31,147 nt of DNA, taken from the NCBI GenBank assembly GCA_900752545.1, contig CAADVS010000035.1:1-31147 (forward strand), in the 5' to 3' direction. The notes beneath the pieces were generated by a model, which saw only the letters and a list, made by a program, of their open reading frames with translations, was not told the DNA's origin and made no database searches. The translations under genes were made by a program, and so were the position numbers. Shown here piece by piece: positions 24,374 to 31,147 of the stretch (position 1 is its first letter; the number at the start of each line of letters is the position of its first letter). This DNA comes from an uncultured Collinsella sp. (GTDB lineage Bacteria; Actinomycetota; Coriobacteriia; Coriobacteriales; Coriobacteriaceae).

Positions 24374-25268
24374 CTTGGCCTCCTTGATCAAACTGAATCA
24401 TTTCGCCAAGAATACGAGAGAGCTCTTCCTCGTCTTTAAACTCAATCTCAATCTTATTCTTTCCACGCGAGCTCTTCACACGCACGTTGGTATTAAAAAC
24501 CTGACGAAGCACGCGGGCTGCCTTTTTAAAAGACTGAGGGGTTGCAGGCCTCGGCGTCTTAGGTGTCTCTCCGGCAGAAAACAACGGAGCAAGATTTTCT
24601 GTCGCTCTTACGGAAAGTCCCTCTGCAACAACCTTCTCTGCAAGTCGAATTCGAGCATCCTCATAGGGAACTGCAAGAATCGCACGTGCATGACCAGCAG
24701 TAAGTTTACCCTCAAAAATCATCTGCTGAACTACTTCGGGGAGATCGAGAAGACGCAGTGAGTTTGTAATTGCAGAGCGTGACTTGCTTACTGCCTTCGA
24801 CAATGCCTCCTGGGTCATACCGCTGGCATCGATGAGCTGTCGATAGCCCTTAGCCTCTTCGACGGGATTCAGATCTGAACGTTGAAGGTTTTCGATAAGA
24901 GCAAGAGCCAGCATCTCTTCATCATTTACCTCTTTAATGATGACTGGCAATTCTTCAAGGCCAGCAAGCTTTGACGCCTGGTAACGACGCTCACCAGCGA
25001 TGATCTCATAGCCGTTTCCATGCTTGCGAACCAAAAGCGGCTGCAAAACGCCATGTTCTTGGATTGACTCGCTCAACTCGCGAAGTTCAGTTTCGTTAAA
25101 GTGAATTCGCGGCTGATTAGGGTTGGGAACGATATCCTCAATAGGTAGTTTTGTTTCAGATGGAGCATTTGAAGCCGATGCAGCCGAACCGCCGGTCTCA
25201 TACTCGGCCTCTGAAACCAAAGCATTCAGTCCACGTCCCAATCCACCACGTTTCTTTACACTAGGCAC
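24363..25268 (-). CDS. parB: Chromosome partitioning protein ParB
   Basis: This is a 301-residue DNA-binding CTP-dependent clamp that loads at parS and spreads around the origin. The N-terminal stretch KKRGGLGRGLNAL is the usual ParA-stimulating, lysine/arginine-rich tail. The CTP-binding domain contains NPNQPR, AGERRYQAS (GERRY at 92-96) and ENLQR (126-130). A helix-turn-helix for parS lies at about 151-172 (TQEALSKAVSKSRSAITNSLRLL). The C-terminus has the dimerisation region (VKSSRGKNKIEIEF). It starts with GTG at 25268, overlapping the parA TAG by eight bases, with GAGGTG upstream. Codon and base composition are visibly less GC-rich than rlmN or jag. Confidence 0.96.
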   Translation of the reverse strand: MPSVKKRGGLGRGLNALVSEAEYETGGSAASASNAPSETKLPIEDIVPNPNQPRIHFNETELRELSESIQEHGVLQPLLVRKHGNGYEIIAGERRYQASKLAGLEELPVIIKEVNDEEMLALALIENLQRSDLNPVEEAKGYRQLIDASGMTQEALSKAVSKSRSAITNSLRLLDLPEVVQQMIFEGKLTAGHARAILAVPYEDARIRLAEKVVAEGLSVRATENLAPLFSAGETPKTPRPATPQSFKKAARVLRQVFNTNVRVKSSRGKNKIEIEFKDEEELSRILGEMIQFDQGGQDEE

Positions 25269-26061
25269 GCTTGATCACCTCTTTTGCAAGGTTCATATAT
25301 GCTTTTGCACCCTTATTTTGAGGTGCATAGGTAATTACTGGTTCTCCAAAAGACGGAGCTTCGGAGATTTTAACCGTACGGGGGATTAGCGTCTTAAACG
25401 CCTTATCACCAAAGTACGATTGAACCTCCTCAACAACCTGATTCGATAGTGAAGTACGCGAGTCATACATGGTCATAAGCACACCATAGGTGTCTAAGCC
25501 CTTGTTCAGCCTTGATTTGACCATCTTCATTGACTCAAGCAGCTTCGTAACGCCCTCGAGTGCGTAATATTCGCACTGGATCGGAATCAAAACGCTGTCT
25601 GCTGCGGTCAAAGCGTTGATAGTAAGCAGGCCGAGCGAAGGAGGACAGTCAATGAAAATAAAATCGAACTCGTCCTGAATCGGCTCAAGCAAATCTTTGA
25701 GGCGGGTTTCACGTGCAATTGCGCTTACGAGCTCAATTTCGGCGCCTGCAAGCTGAATTGTAGCTGGAATTACGAATACCTTTTTGCAATTTGTATCAAA
25801 AACAAGTGATTCTGCCGGCACATCATTCAACAATGCATCATAGATGCAGTGATCAAGGTCTTCTTTTTCAATTCCGAATCCACTGGTGCTGTTTCCCTGC
25901 GGATCAAAATCGACAATCAGTGTCTTACGACCCTGCTCACCCAGTGCTGCTGCAAGGTTTACAGCCGTCGTTGACTTACCGACGCCGCCTTTTTGATTAA
26001 TGATTGCAATGATACGCGTGTCTTTTGCGCTCTTTGAACGCTTAACGTCGCGAAATCCCAC
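25261..26061 (-). CDS. parA: Chromosome partitioning ATPase ParA (Soj)
   Basis: This 266-residue deviant-Walker ATPase binds the nucleoid and moves ParB-parS complexes apart. The deviant Walker A is INQKGGVGKSTT (about 21-32). The Walker A' and B regions are FDPQGNSTSGFG and FIFIDCPPSLGLLT. The start is GTG 26061 with AGGAGG four bases upstream; alternative starts would lose the N-terminal strand. Three parS sites lie 40-133 bases upstream, between this gene and rsmG. ParB bound there may influence transcription of the operon; this is an inference. parB overlaps the end of the gene. Confidence 0.97.
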   Translation of the reverse strand: MGFRDVKRSKSAKDTRIIAIINQKGGVGKSTTAVNLAAALGEQGRKTLIVDFDPQGNSTSGFGIEKEDLDHCIYDALLNDVPAESLVFDTNCKKVFVIPATIQLAGAEIELVSAIARETRLKDLLEPIQDEFDFIFIDCPPSLGLLTINALTAADSVLIPIQCEYYALEGVTKLLESMKMVKSRLNKGLDTYGVLMTMYDSRTSLSNQVVEEVQSYFGDKAFKTLIPRTVKISEAPSFGEPVITYAPQNKGAKAYMNLAKEVIKRA

Positions 26062-26100
26062 GGTCCCTCCTGGTGTGTATTAAAGCTGTCAAACGGAGGA

Positions 26101-26116
26101 TGTTTCACGTGAAACA
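26101..26116. promoter_or_regulatory. parS site 1
   Basis: TGTTTCACGTGAAACA is a perfect match to the canonical bacterial parS palindrome, bound by ParB. Confidence 0.95.
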
Positions 26117-26139
26117 TTCCGAATCGATATCAACCGCCA

Positions 26140-26155
26140 TGTTTCACGTGAAACA
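26140..26155. promoter_or_regulatory. parS site 2
   Basis: This is a second perfect copy of the 16-base parS palindrome, starting exactly 39 bases after site 1. Confidence 0.95.
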
Positions 26156-26178
26156 CTGCAAGTTGTTAGTATCCATTA

Positions 26179-26194
26179 TGTTTCACGTGAAACA
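26179..26194. promoter_or_regulatory. parS site 3
   Basis: This is a third perfect copy, again exactly 39 bases after the previous one. It ends one base before the rsmG stop codon. Confidence 0.95.
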
Positions 26195-26195
26195 T

Positions 26196-26933
26196 CTAGG
26201 CAAGCGGATTCTTCTTTGCCACGCCATTTGCACGAGGCAATGAAACGGATGCTGGATGACTCTTCTTAAGAACAATGAACTCCCTGTGACCCAAGCCTTC
26301 AGGCAAATCAATTGTGTCATTCAGAAGCAAAGTGAAGCCGCAAATCTTAGCTGCTGACATGCCGGAAGCAAGCTCCTCATCCGAAGGATTGCCCTTGGTT
26401 ATAACAAATAGCCCTCCATCCTTCAGATACGGAGCCGCATACTCAACAAGTATCGGTAGAGGGGCCAGTGCGCGGGCGGTTACAACAGAGAACTGCTTCT
26501 TATGGCTCCGAGCATATTCTTCAAGACGATCATGAACCGCATGGGCATGTTTCAATCCAAGAGCATGGACAAAGGAATTTACCGCATCAACCTTCTTGCC
26601 AACAGAGTCAATATAAGTAGCTTTACGATGCGTGGTTATTGTTAATGGAATACCAGGGAAGCCCGCACCTGTTCCCATATCGAGCAAAGCTCCCTCAGGA
26701 GCCTTGTTGATATAGGGGAGCAAAACAAGTGAGTCGAGGATATGAAGTACTGCAGCATCTTCTACGTTAAGAATACGGGTGAGATTGGTTGTCTTATTTG
26801 TTTCTAGAACCAAATCCAAATGCTGAATACATTTCCTCAGCTCAACATCAGTTACGCTCAAGGAATACTCTTTGCAATAGAAAGCTAGACGACTCAACAT
26901 CTCGTCAGCTTGCTGATCAGTAAGTACTAACAA
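26196..26933 (-). CDS. rsmG: 16S rRNA G527 N7-methyltransferase RsmG (GidB)
   Basis: This enzyme methylates G527 in the 530 loop of 16S rRNA, using S-adenosylmethionine. The SAM-binding motif LLDMGTGAGFPGIP and the following IDSVGKKVDAVNSF and VTARALAPL are family features. I choose TTG 26933 as the start (245 residues), because AAGGAG lies six bases before it. A TTG at 26981 would add 16 residues and overlap the jag terminator. A strong terminator separates it from jag, so it needs its own promoter; I see only a weak TTGTCA (26976-26981, minus) with no good -10. Its stop abuts parS site 3. Confidence 0.93.
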   Translation of the reverse strand: MLVLTDQQADEMLSRLAFYCKEYSLSVTDVELRKCIQHLDLVLETNKTTNLTRILNVEDAAVLHILDSLVLLPYINKAPEGALLDMGTGAGFPGIPLTITTHRKATYIDSVGKKVDAVNSFVHALGLKHAHAVHDRLEEYARSHKKQFSVVTARALAPLPILVEYAAPYLKDGGLFVITKGNPSDEELASGMSAAKICGFTLLLNDTIDLPEGLGHREFIVLKKSHPASVSLPRANGVAKKNPLA

Positions 26934-26984
26934 CGAAAGCTCCTTTCTGACAAAAATCAGCGTATCGAGAACTTTTGACAAAAA

Positions 26985-27011
26985 AAGGGGACGTGGAAAC
27001 CACGTCCCCTT
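26985..27011 (-). terminator. Terminator after jag
   Basis: A perfect 12-bp stem (26985-26996 with 27000-27011) has a 3-base loop. On the minus strand a run of seven T residues follows. It ends the rpmH-to-jag transcript. Confidence 0.88.
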
Positions 27012-27029
27012 AGCATAAACTCGAGTAGA

Positions 27030-27599
27030 TTATCGAGCAACAATCACCACATGGCGATCAGGGTCAGAACCCTCAGAATGAGTATCGACGGCATCATTGC
27101 CACGAAGTGCAATGTGAACCAGTCGACGCTCGTAGGCATTCATGGGCGGAAGCGAAACACTCTTATGAGTGCGAATGGCACGCTCGGCAGCAGACTGAGC
27201 CATGGAGGCAACCTTGTCCTGACGGCGGCTCTTGTATCCCTCGACGTCCACTACAACCGGATACCTAAAGCCAAGTTTGCGGCTCACCAGCAAAGAGAAC
27301 ATAACCTGAAGGGCATCAAGGGTGCGACCATGACGGCCAATGAGAACAGCAAGGTCGGGAGCCGTTACATCCAAAATCAGCTCACCTTCGTCGCCCTCAT
27401 ACTCATCGATAGGAGAGTTGGCGGCATCGAAGTGCGAAAGGATGGAACGCAGGATGGAAATAGCAACATCGGCAATGGTGTCGAGCTCCTCATCGGTCAG
27501 CTCTTCACCAGCCTTGTAGCGCTGTGCAATCTCGGGATAATCGCCCGCGACCTGCGGGGCAACCTCCTCAAGCATATCCTCGATGATCTCTTCAGACAT
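27030..27599 (-). CDS. jag: KH/R3H RNA-binding protein Jag (KhpB)
   Basis: This is a 189-residue RNA-binding protein found next to yidC in many Gram-positive genomes. A KH domain (about 70-135) carries the GxxG-like loop LIGRHGRTLDALQ. An R3H domain (about 140-189) contains LPPMNAYERRLVHIAL. The N-terminal Jag_N domain of the longer family members is absent; an acidic stretch (about 1-45) is present in its place. I place the start at ATG 27599, with GGAG seven bases upstream, four codons inside the longest frame. It is the last gene of the rpmH-rnpA-yidD-yidC-jag series. Confidence 0.94.
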   Translation of the reverse strand: MSEEIIEDMLEEVAPQVAGDYPEIAQRYKAGEELTDEELDTIADVAISILRSILSHFDAANSPIDEYEGDEGELILDVTAPDLAVLIGRHGRTLDALQVMFSLLVSRKLGFRYPVVVDVEGYKSRRQDKVASMAQSAAERAIRTHKSVSLPPMNAYERRLVHIALRGNDAVDTHSEGSDPDRHVVIVAR

Positions 27600-27614
27600 A
27601 ACGTACTCCAAAAG

Positions 27615-27626
27615 TTAGGTACCTAA
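27615..27626. repeat. 12-bp palindrome TTAGGTACCTAA, copy 2
   Basis: This perfect palindrome in the 44-base spacer between yidC and jag is identical to the one at 24111-24122. Confidence 0.6.
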
Positions 27627-27643
27627 ATAAGATTGATATCCCA

Positions 27644-28414
27644 CTACTTCTTCTTGTGCGGGCGCGGCTTCTTCTCTCGACGAGTGACCTCAACCTGCAG
27701 CGGAGCGTTCTTAAGACGCTCCTCCTCATCGGCCTTCGCCTTGTCGATGACCTTCTGCGTCACAAAAATCTGCTGGATAACCTGCCAAGCAGACGAGACG
27801 TCGTAGTACAGCAGAACACCAACGGGAAGGCTCCAGCCCATCCAAAGCATCATGACCGTCATGACAACGGCCATCATACGCATGCTCTGAGCCTGCTGGC
27901 CGGTCTGGTTGCGCGACATATAGAGCTGCGGAATCAGGGTCAGGACGGCGAACAGGATCAGGCAAACCAGCGCAGGCAGTGCAACCATAAAGCCATCGGC
28001 AAAGGAAGCACTCGGCGTGGTGGTCAGGTCGGGCAGGATGTTGAAGAACGAGAACGTGCCGTCGTTAAAGTACTGCGGCAGGTTGCGCAGCAATGTAAAC
28101 AGGGCGAACAGGATAGGCATCTGAATCAGCAGCGGCAGACAGCCAGCCATGGGGTTGAACTTGTTCTCGCTGTAGAACTTCTGCATCTCCTCGGCCTGAC
28201 GCTGGGGATCGTCGGCATAGCGCTCCTGGATCTCGAGCATCTTGGGCTGCAGCACCTGCATGCGAGCCGTCGACTTGGTCGACTTGAGCATGAGCGGCGT
28301 CAGCAGCAGACGGATGATGACCACCAGGATGATGATGGACAGGCCCCAGTCGACCGCAAAGGTCTGGATGAGCTTGAGCAGCTCGAAAAGGATGTTAACG
28401 ATCCAATCCCACAT
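27644..28414 (-). CDS. yidC: Membrane protein insertase YidC/Oxa1 family
   Basis: This 256-residue inner-membrane insertase helps proteins enter and fold in the membrane, with or without SecYEG. It has the Gram-positive/actinobacterial layout of about five transmembrane segments and lacks the large periplasmic domain of proteobacterial YidC. The conserved hydrophilic-groove Arg35 (VVIIRLLLTPL) is present, followed by the cytoplasmic coiled-coil hairpin (about 43-82, QPKMLEIQERYADDPQRQAEEMQKFY) and GCLPLLIQMPI. The C-terminal tail is strongly basic (RREKKPRPHKKK), as in insertases that contact ribosomes. No lipobox is visible at its N-terminus. The ATG has CGGAGG nine bases upstream. Confidence 0.96.
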   Translation of the reverse strand: MWDWIVNILFELLKLIQTFAVDWGLSIIILVVIIRLLLTPLMLKSTKSTARMQVLQPKMLEIQERYADDPQRQAEEMQKFYSENKFNPMAGCLPLLIQMPILFALFTLLRNLPQYFNDGTFSFFNILPDLTTTPSASFADGFMVALPALVCLILFAVLTLIPQLYMSRNQTGQQAQSMRMMAVVMTVMMLWMGWSLPVGVLLYYDVSSAWQVIQQIFVTQKVIDKAKADEEERLKNAPLQVEVTRREKKPRPHKKK

Positions 28415-28443
28415 GTAAGTTTTCCTCCGATAGCGAGTGCCCG

Positions 28444-28668
28444 CTAGGGCACAGGGTCATAACCGCCGACGTGCAGGGGATTGCAACGAGCGATGCGCCT
28501 CACGGCAAGCCAGCAGCCTCTCAAAACACCGTGCTTCTCAATCGCCTGGATGGCGTATTGCGAGCACGTTGGGTAATAAATGCAGGCGTCAGGCAATAAG
28601 GGCGAAATAACCTGTTGATATATGCGAATAGGAGCGATGGCAACACGTCGCAAAACGTGATTGCTCAT
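28444..28668 (-). CDS. yidD: Membrane protein insertion efficiency factor YidD
   Basis: This 74-residue amphipathic protein assists YidC. The family signature is clear: IRIYQQVISPLLPDACIYYPTCSQYAIQAIEKHG, with the conserved cysteines, and a Cys-Asn-Pro motif (RCNPLHVGGYDPVP) at the C-terminus. The ATG overlaps the rnpA TGA by four bases, with GGAGGAG upstream inside rnpA, so it is translationally coupled. yidC follows 29 bases downstream. Confidence 0.96.
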   Translation of the reverse strand: MSNHVLRRVAIAPIRIYQQVISPLLPDACIYYPTCSQYAIQAIEKHGVLRGCWLAVRRIARCNPLHVGGYDPVP

Positions 28669-29003
28669 CGCTCCTCCCCGGCAACGCCGGCGCGCTTCAT
28701 AAGCGAACGCAACGCCTTGTCCATCTCCTGCGGCGAGGAAACCCTCGTCTTGGGAGTTGCAAACAAGATGATGTCATAACCCGCAACGGGAAATCCGCAG
28801 CTGCGGGCGGCCTCGCGCATCACACGCTTAGATCGGTTGCGCACGACGGCACAACCGAGTCGCTTAGCACCAACGAAGGCGACCCTTCCGGAGTCGCCTT
28901 CGCCAACCGATTCACATATGGTCATTCGAATCAGAGGGTGATTGAAACGACGCCCCTGACTGAACACATGCTCGAAATCTTGCCGAGACTTAATAGTCTT
29001 CAT
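28665..29003 (-). CDS. rnpA: Ribonuclease P protein component
   Basis: This is the 112-residue protein subunit of RNase P, which supports the catalytic RNA in cutting tRNA 5' leaders. The RNR motif (VVRNRSKRVMREAAR, about 53-67) and the N-terminal SRQDFEHVFSQGRRF are diagnostic. It follows rpmH by 20 bases and overlaps yidD by four, which is the classic order. The ribosome site before ATG 29003 is weak. The RNase P RNA gene is not in the window. Confidence 0.96.
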   Translation of the reverse strand: MKTIKSRQDFEHVFSQGRRFNHPLIRMTICESVGEGDSGRVAFVGAKRLGCAVVRNRSKRVMREAARSCGFPVAGYDIILFATPKTRVSSPQEMDKALRSLMKRAGVAGEER

Positions 29004-29023
29004 GCGAGATGTGTGTATCGCTG

Positions 29024-29158
29024 CTAGACAGTGAGACGCTTGCGGCCCTTGGCGCGACGACGGGCGAGCACGGCACGACCACCCTTAGTGGCCATACGGG
29101 CACGGAAGCCATGGGTCTTGGCACGCTTACGCTTATTAGGCTGATACGTACGCTTCAT
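29024..29158 (-). CDS. rpmH: 50S ribosomal protein bL34
   Basis: This 44-residue, very basic protein of the large ribosomal subunit has the invariant start MKRTYQPNKRKRAKTHGFRAR. The start is ATG 29158, with AGGAGG eight bases upstream. A longer frame to 29218 is not supported. It is the first gene of the rpmH-rnpA-yidD-yidC-jag transcript and lies on the opposite strand to dnaA, across oriC. Confidence 0.98.
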   Translation of the reverse strand: MKRTYQPNKRKRAKTHGFRARMATKGGRAVLARRRAKGRKRLTV

Positions 29159-29230
29159 CTTAAGTTCCTCCTGCTGCATTTCGAGTGTCCGCGGGGACGC
29201 GGACGCAGATATAGACACGTGAGCTTGAAG

Positions 29231-29260
29231 ATTGTAGGGAAATCAATGTTCAAATGTCAA
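29231..29260 (-). promoter_or_regulatory. rpmH operon promoter
   Basis: The minus strand reads a perfect TTGACA (29255-29260) and TACAAT (29231-29236) separated by 18 bases, about 70 bases before the rpmH ATG. It is the best promoter match in the window. Confidence 0.82.
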
Positions 29261-29503
29261 GAAATCAAAGGTAAAAGGTTGCGCAGTTCACACGGTTCCC
29301 CCATAAGCACAACCGAAATTTGCGCCTCATGGCAACCTTTCACGATATTTCATCGAGTTTTCAACAGTTCATGTTGGCAATGTTGAGAACTTTTCGCCCG
29401 TTTTCCAAGGTTTTCAACAGGTTTTGAAAAGTTGTCGAAAGATGAGAAACATTGCGCGGTGAGCTACTATTTGTTCGAAACCTTTTGGAAGATTGCGAGC
29501 GGC
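29261..29503. other. oriC: Probable chromosomal origin (oriC) with DnaA-box cluster
   Basis: This non-coding region lies between rpmH and the gene preceding dnaA. It contains 9-base sequences close to a DnaA box. TTTTCAACA occurs twice on the plus strand (29358-29366, 29411-29419). TTCTCAACA (29381-29389) and TTTTCAAAA (29422-29430) occur on the minus strand. TTTTCCAAG (29401-29409) is on the plus strand. None is the exact Escherichia coli consensus, but the spacing within about 75 bases and the position are typical. The stretch 29221-29280 is relatively AT-rich and may include the unwinding element, although it also holds the rpmH promoter. Confidence 0.75.
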
Positions 29504-30856
29504 ATGTCTGATGACTTTTACACCATGGTCGATTCTGGAGACCCGGCACCCGACAACGAGCACATCACCGGCGTGCGCGAAGAGCGTGCGGAAGGCGAGC
29601 AGACGACCACGCAGGCGCCAAAAGCCATGTACGCCGCGCGTATCGCCGTCTATGACGACATGCTGTCAACACCGCGTGTGATCGTCATTGATCCGCAAGA
29701 TGTCCGCACGTATTTGGAAGAGACGACCAACACCGTCTACCAGTGTATGAAAGAACAAGGTGGCCATATCTCGCTCATGGTCATCCGCGAGATTGTCGAA
29801 AACTTTATCCACGCACACTTTGCCGAGCCCATCATCTCGATTCTGGACGGCGGAGACACCATCCGCTTTGCTGACCAAGGACCCGGCATCGACGACAAGG
29901 AACGTGCTTTCGACTTTGGCGTTACCAGCGCAAACAGCAAGATGAAGCGCTATATCCGTGGAACCGGAGCAGGGTTTCCCATGGTGCAGGAGTATTTGGA
30001 AAACGCCGGCGGTGCCGTATCCATCGAGGACAACATGGGCAACGGCACCGTGGTTACGGTAAGCCTGAACCCTAAACGCGTGCAGGAAATCGAGCGTGCC
30101 GGCGGACGCGGCGCTGCCGTGCGGCCCGAGACGGAGCAGCCCACATATCCCTTGCCGGGAGCTTTTGCGCAGCAGCCCATGGCAACGCAGCAGATGCAGC
30201 CCACCGTGGGACAGATGCAGCAGCCCGGAATGCCTCCTACACAAGAACCCCAAGCGGCATCGATGTCGATGCCGCCAAGCATGCCAGAGGCCGTGCCGCT
30301 GGCGGATCAGGATGCAGCAGCAATGCAGCAGGCGACGGGCGCACCGGGTGGCCAGCAAATGGGCTATCAGCCGTACCAACAAGGATATCCATATCAGCAG
30401 ATGCGGCCACTGGGGTACGGCCAGCAGTTCCCGCAGCAGTACCAGCAAGGATATCAGCAGCCGTACCAGCAGATGCCGCAGCAGCAGTACAACCCCTGGG
30501 CCCAGCAGATGCCTCCGCAGCCTTACCAACAGTGGCCTCAAAGTTTTCAACAGCAAATGCCACCGATGCAGAGTTCTCAACAACCAGCAGCTCAAATGAT
30601 GTATCCTAATGCAGCAAATCAGCATGCGCAGCCACAACCGGACGTGTTCGTAAGCGATCGCGGCAACGCCGCGCTGGGCTATCTGGCGCAAAATCAAGCG
30701 TGCGGTGCAACCGATCTGGCGAGGGCGTTTGGAAACTCGGCCCCCACTTGGTCACGCACGCTCAATGACTTGGCGCAGGCCGGCTTGGTCATCAAGCATG
30801 GCCAGAAATACCATCTGACCGAACTCGGCGCCGCTCGCGTGCGAGCTCAGAGCTAA
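29504..30856 (+). CDS. GHKL ATPase - Gln/Pro-rich linker - winged-helix protein
   Basis: This is a 450-residue protein of unestablished function directly upstream of dnaA. An N-terminal region (about 40-80) leads into a GHKL-type ATP-binding domain. Its N-box is REIVENFIHAHF (95-106, Asn100), G1 is DQGPGID (124-130), G2 is GTGAGF (153-158), and NGTVVTV (180-186) closes the fold. There is no phosphoacceptor His, so it resembles SpoIIAB/RsbW-like kinases or a bare ATP switch. A low-complexity Gln/Pro/Met/Tyr-rich linker (about 222-378) with recurring YQQ and QQM follows, then a winged-helix domain (about 385-450: GATDLARAFGNSAPTWSRTLNDLAQAGLV). I choose ATG 29504. The longer frame opens with TTG at 29432 inside the DnaA-box cluster. 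The dnaA start follows its stop by 15 bases, so the two are probably co-transcribed. Confidence 0.82.
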   Translation: MSDDFYTMVDSGDPAPDNEHITGVREERAEGEQTTTQAPKAMYAARIAVYDDMLSTPRVIVIDPQDVRTYLEETTNTVYQCMKEQGGHISLMVIREIVENFIHAHFAEPIISILDGGDTIRFADQGPGIDDKERAFDFGVTSANSKMKRYIRGTGAGFPMVQEYLENAGGAVSIEDNMGNGTVVTVSLNPKRVQEIERAGGRGAAVRPETEQPTYPLPGAFAQQPMATQQMQPTVGQMQQPGMPPTQEPQAASMSMPPSMPEAVPLADQDAAAMQQATGAPGGQQMGYQPYQQGYPYQQMRPLGYGQQFPQQYQQGYQQPYQQMPQQQYNPWAQQMPPQPYQQWPQSFQQQMPPMQSSQQPAAQMMYPNAANQHAQPQPDVFVSDRGNAALGYLAQNQACGATDLARAFGNSAPTWSRTLNDLAQAGLVIKHGQKYHLTELGAARVRAQS

Positions 30857-30871
30857 AGAACGGGAGAGACA

Positions 30872-31147
30872 GTGGACGAGGAAGCAAGCATCATCCTGGG
30901 GGATGCCATCGCCTTTTGCCAGCGCGACGGCCAAGATGCACGCCTCATCAACATGCTGGGGCAATCGCGCGCCATAAGCCTGACCGAAGATACGCTCACG
31001 ATCGAGGCCCCCTCGCGCTTTGCCATCGCGCAGCTCAAAAAGCATCAGCCGACTATTGAGGCCTATCTGGAAGAAATCGCCTTTGCACCGATCGCGCTCG
31101 ACATCGTGGCACCGCAAGGCGCCGCGACGGAATCCGCTGCCGCCACG
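30872..31147 (+). CDS. dnaA: Chromosomal replication initiator DnaA, N-terminal part (cut by window end)
   Basis: The first 92 codons of dnaA are present and the gene continues past the window. The visible region corresponds to domain I, which binds helicase and other partners (IILGDAIAFCQRDG, LINMLGQSRAISLTEDTLTIEAPSRFAIAQLKKHQPTIEAYL), and the start of the variable linker (PQGAATESAAAT). The ATPase and DNA-binding domains are not in view, so the call rests on domain I resemblance plus the oriC/rpmH context. The start is GTG 30872, with GGGAGA five to nine bases upstream. Confidence 0.88.
   Translation, partial: MDEEASIILGDAIAFCQRDGQDARLINMLGQSRAISLTEDTLTIEAPSRFAIAQLKKHQPTIEAYLEEIAFAPIALDIVAPQGAATESAAAT

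Noticed and set aside
26085..26090. TTGACA-like -35 box for parA just upstream of its start
   Set aside because: There is no room for a -10 box before the ribosome site and GTG start.
29666..30697. Minus-strand frame opposite the GHKL protein
   Set aside because: Its Leu/Arg/His-rich composition is the antisense of the Gln-rich linker; no ribosome site or family match.

Overview
The window reads as a chromosomal segment of a high-G+C actinobacterium, most likely a gut-type member of the class Coriobacteriia (Collinsella-like). The basis is the actinobacterial origin neighbourhood (dnaA, rpmH-rnpA-yidD-yidC-jag, rsmG-parA-parB with parS sites), a PafB/PafC WYL pair, and LPxTG-type and Tat-dependent surface proteins. 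The genus is an inference from overall gene content; no rRNA gene is present to confirm it.

Layout. Bases 1-707 hold no convincing protein gene. They contain a tRNA-Lys (minus strand) and, downstream of it, repeated pieces of the tRNA 3' end with terminator hairpins. Bases 736-7606 are a minus-strand run: an M29 aminopeptidase, a small membrane protein coupled to purC, an OmpR-type response regulator with its histidine kinase, a Tat-exported lipoprotein and a TSCPD-domain protein. purB follows (7735-9081). A tRNA-Gly at 9507-9581 has a second set of tRNA-derived repeats downstream. A large plus-strand gene (9879-13310) encodes a thioester-domain and SpaA-repeat surface adhesin ending in LPATG. 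Facing it are a small one-pass membrane protein and a 1063-residue membrane protein with a decayed M28-peptidase fold split by a very long acidic insert. A plus-strand pafB-pafC pair meets a DnaQ-DinG-like helicase/exonuclease tail to tail, which is preceded by ddl. rlmN is divergent from ddl.

Origin side. From 23.9 kb onward come a small membrane-anchored protein, parB, parA, three perfect parS sites at an exact 39-bp period, rsmG, jag, yidC, yidD, rnpA and rpmH, all on the minus strand. A probable oriC with non-canonical DnaA boxes (about 29261-29450) follows. On the plus strand a GHKL-ATPase / Q-rich linker / winged-helix protein sits directly in front of dnaA, whose 5' part runs off the window end.

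Working together. The origin genes cover replication initiation (DnaA, oriC), origin segregation (ParABS), tRNA and 16S rRNA maturation (RnpA, RsmG) and membrane protein insertion (YidC, YidD, Jag). The most unusual items are the tRNA-tail repeats at two tRNA loci, the GHKL-Q-rich-wHTH protein between oriC and dnaA, the split M28-like membrane protein with repeated TTSFE-type motifs, and the lower-G+C block spanning parB-parA-rsmG.
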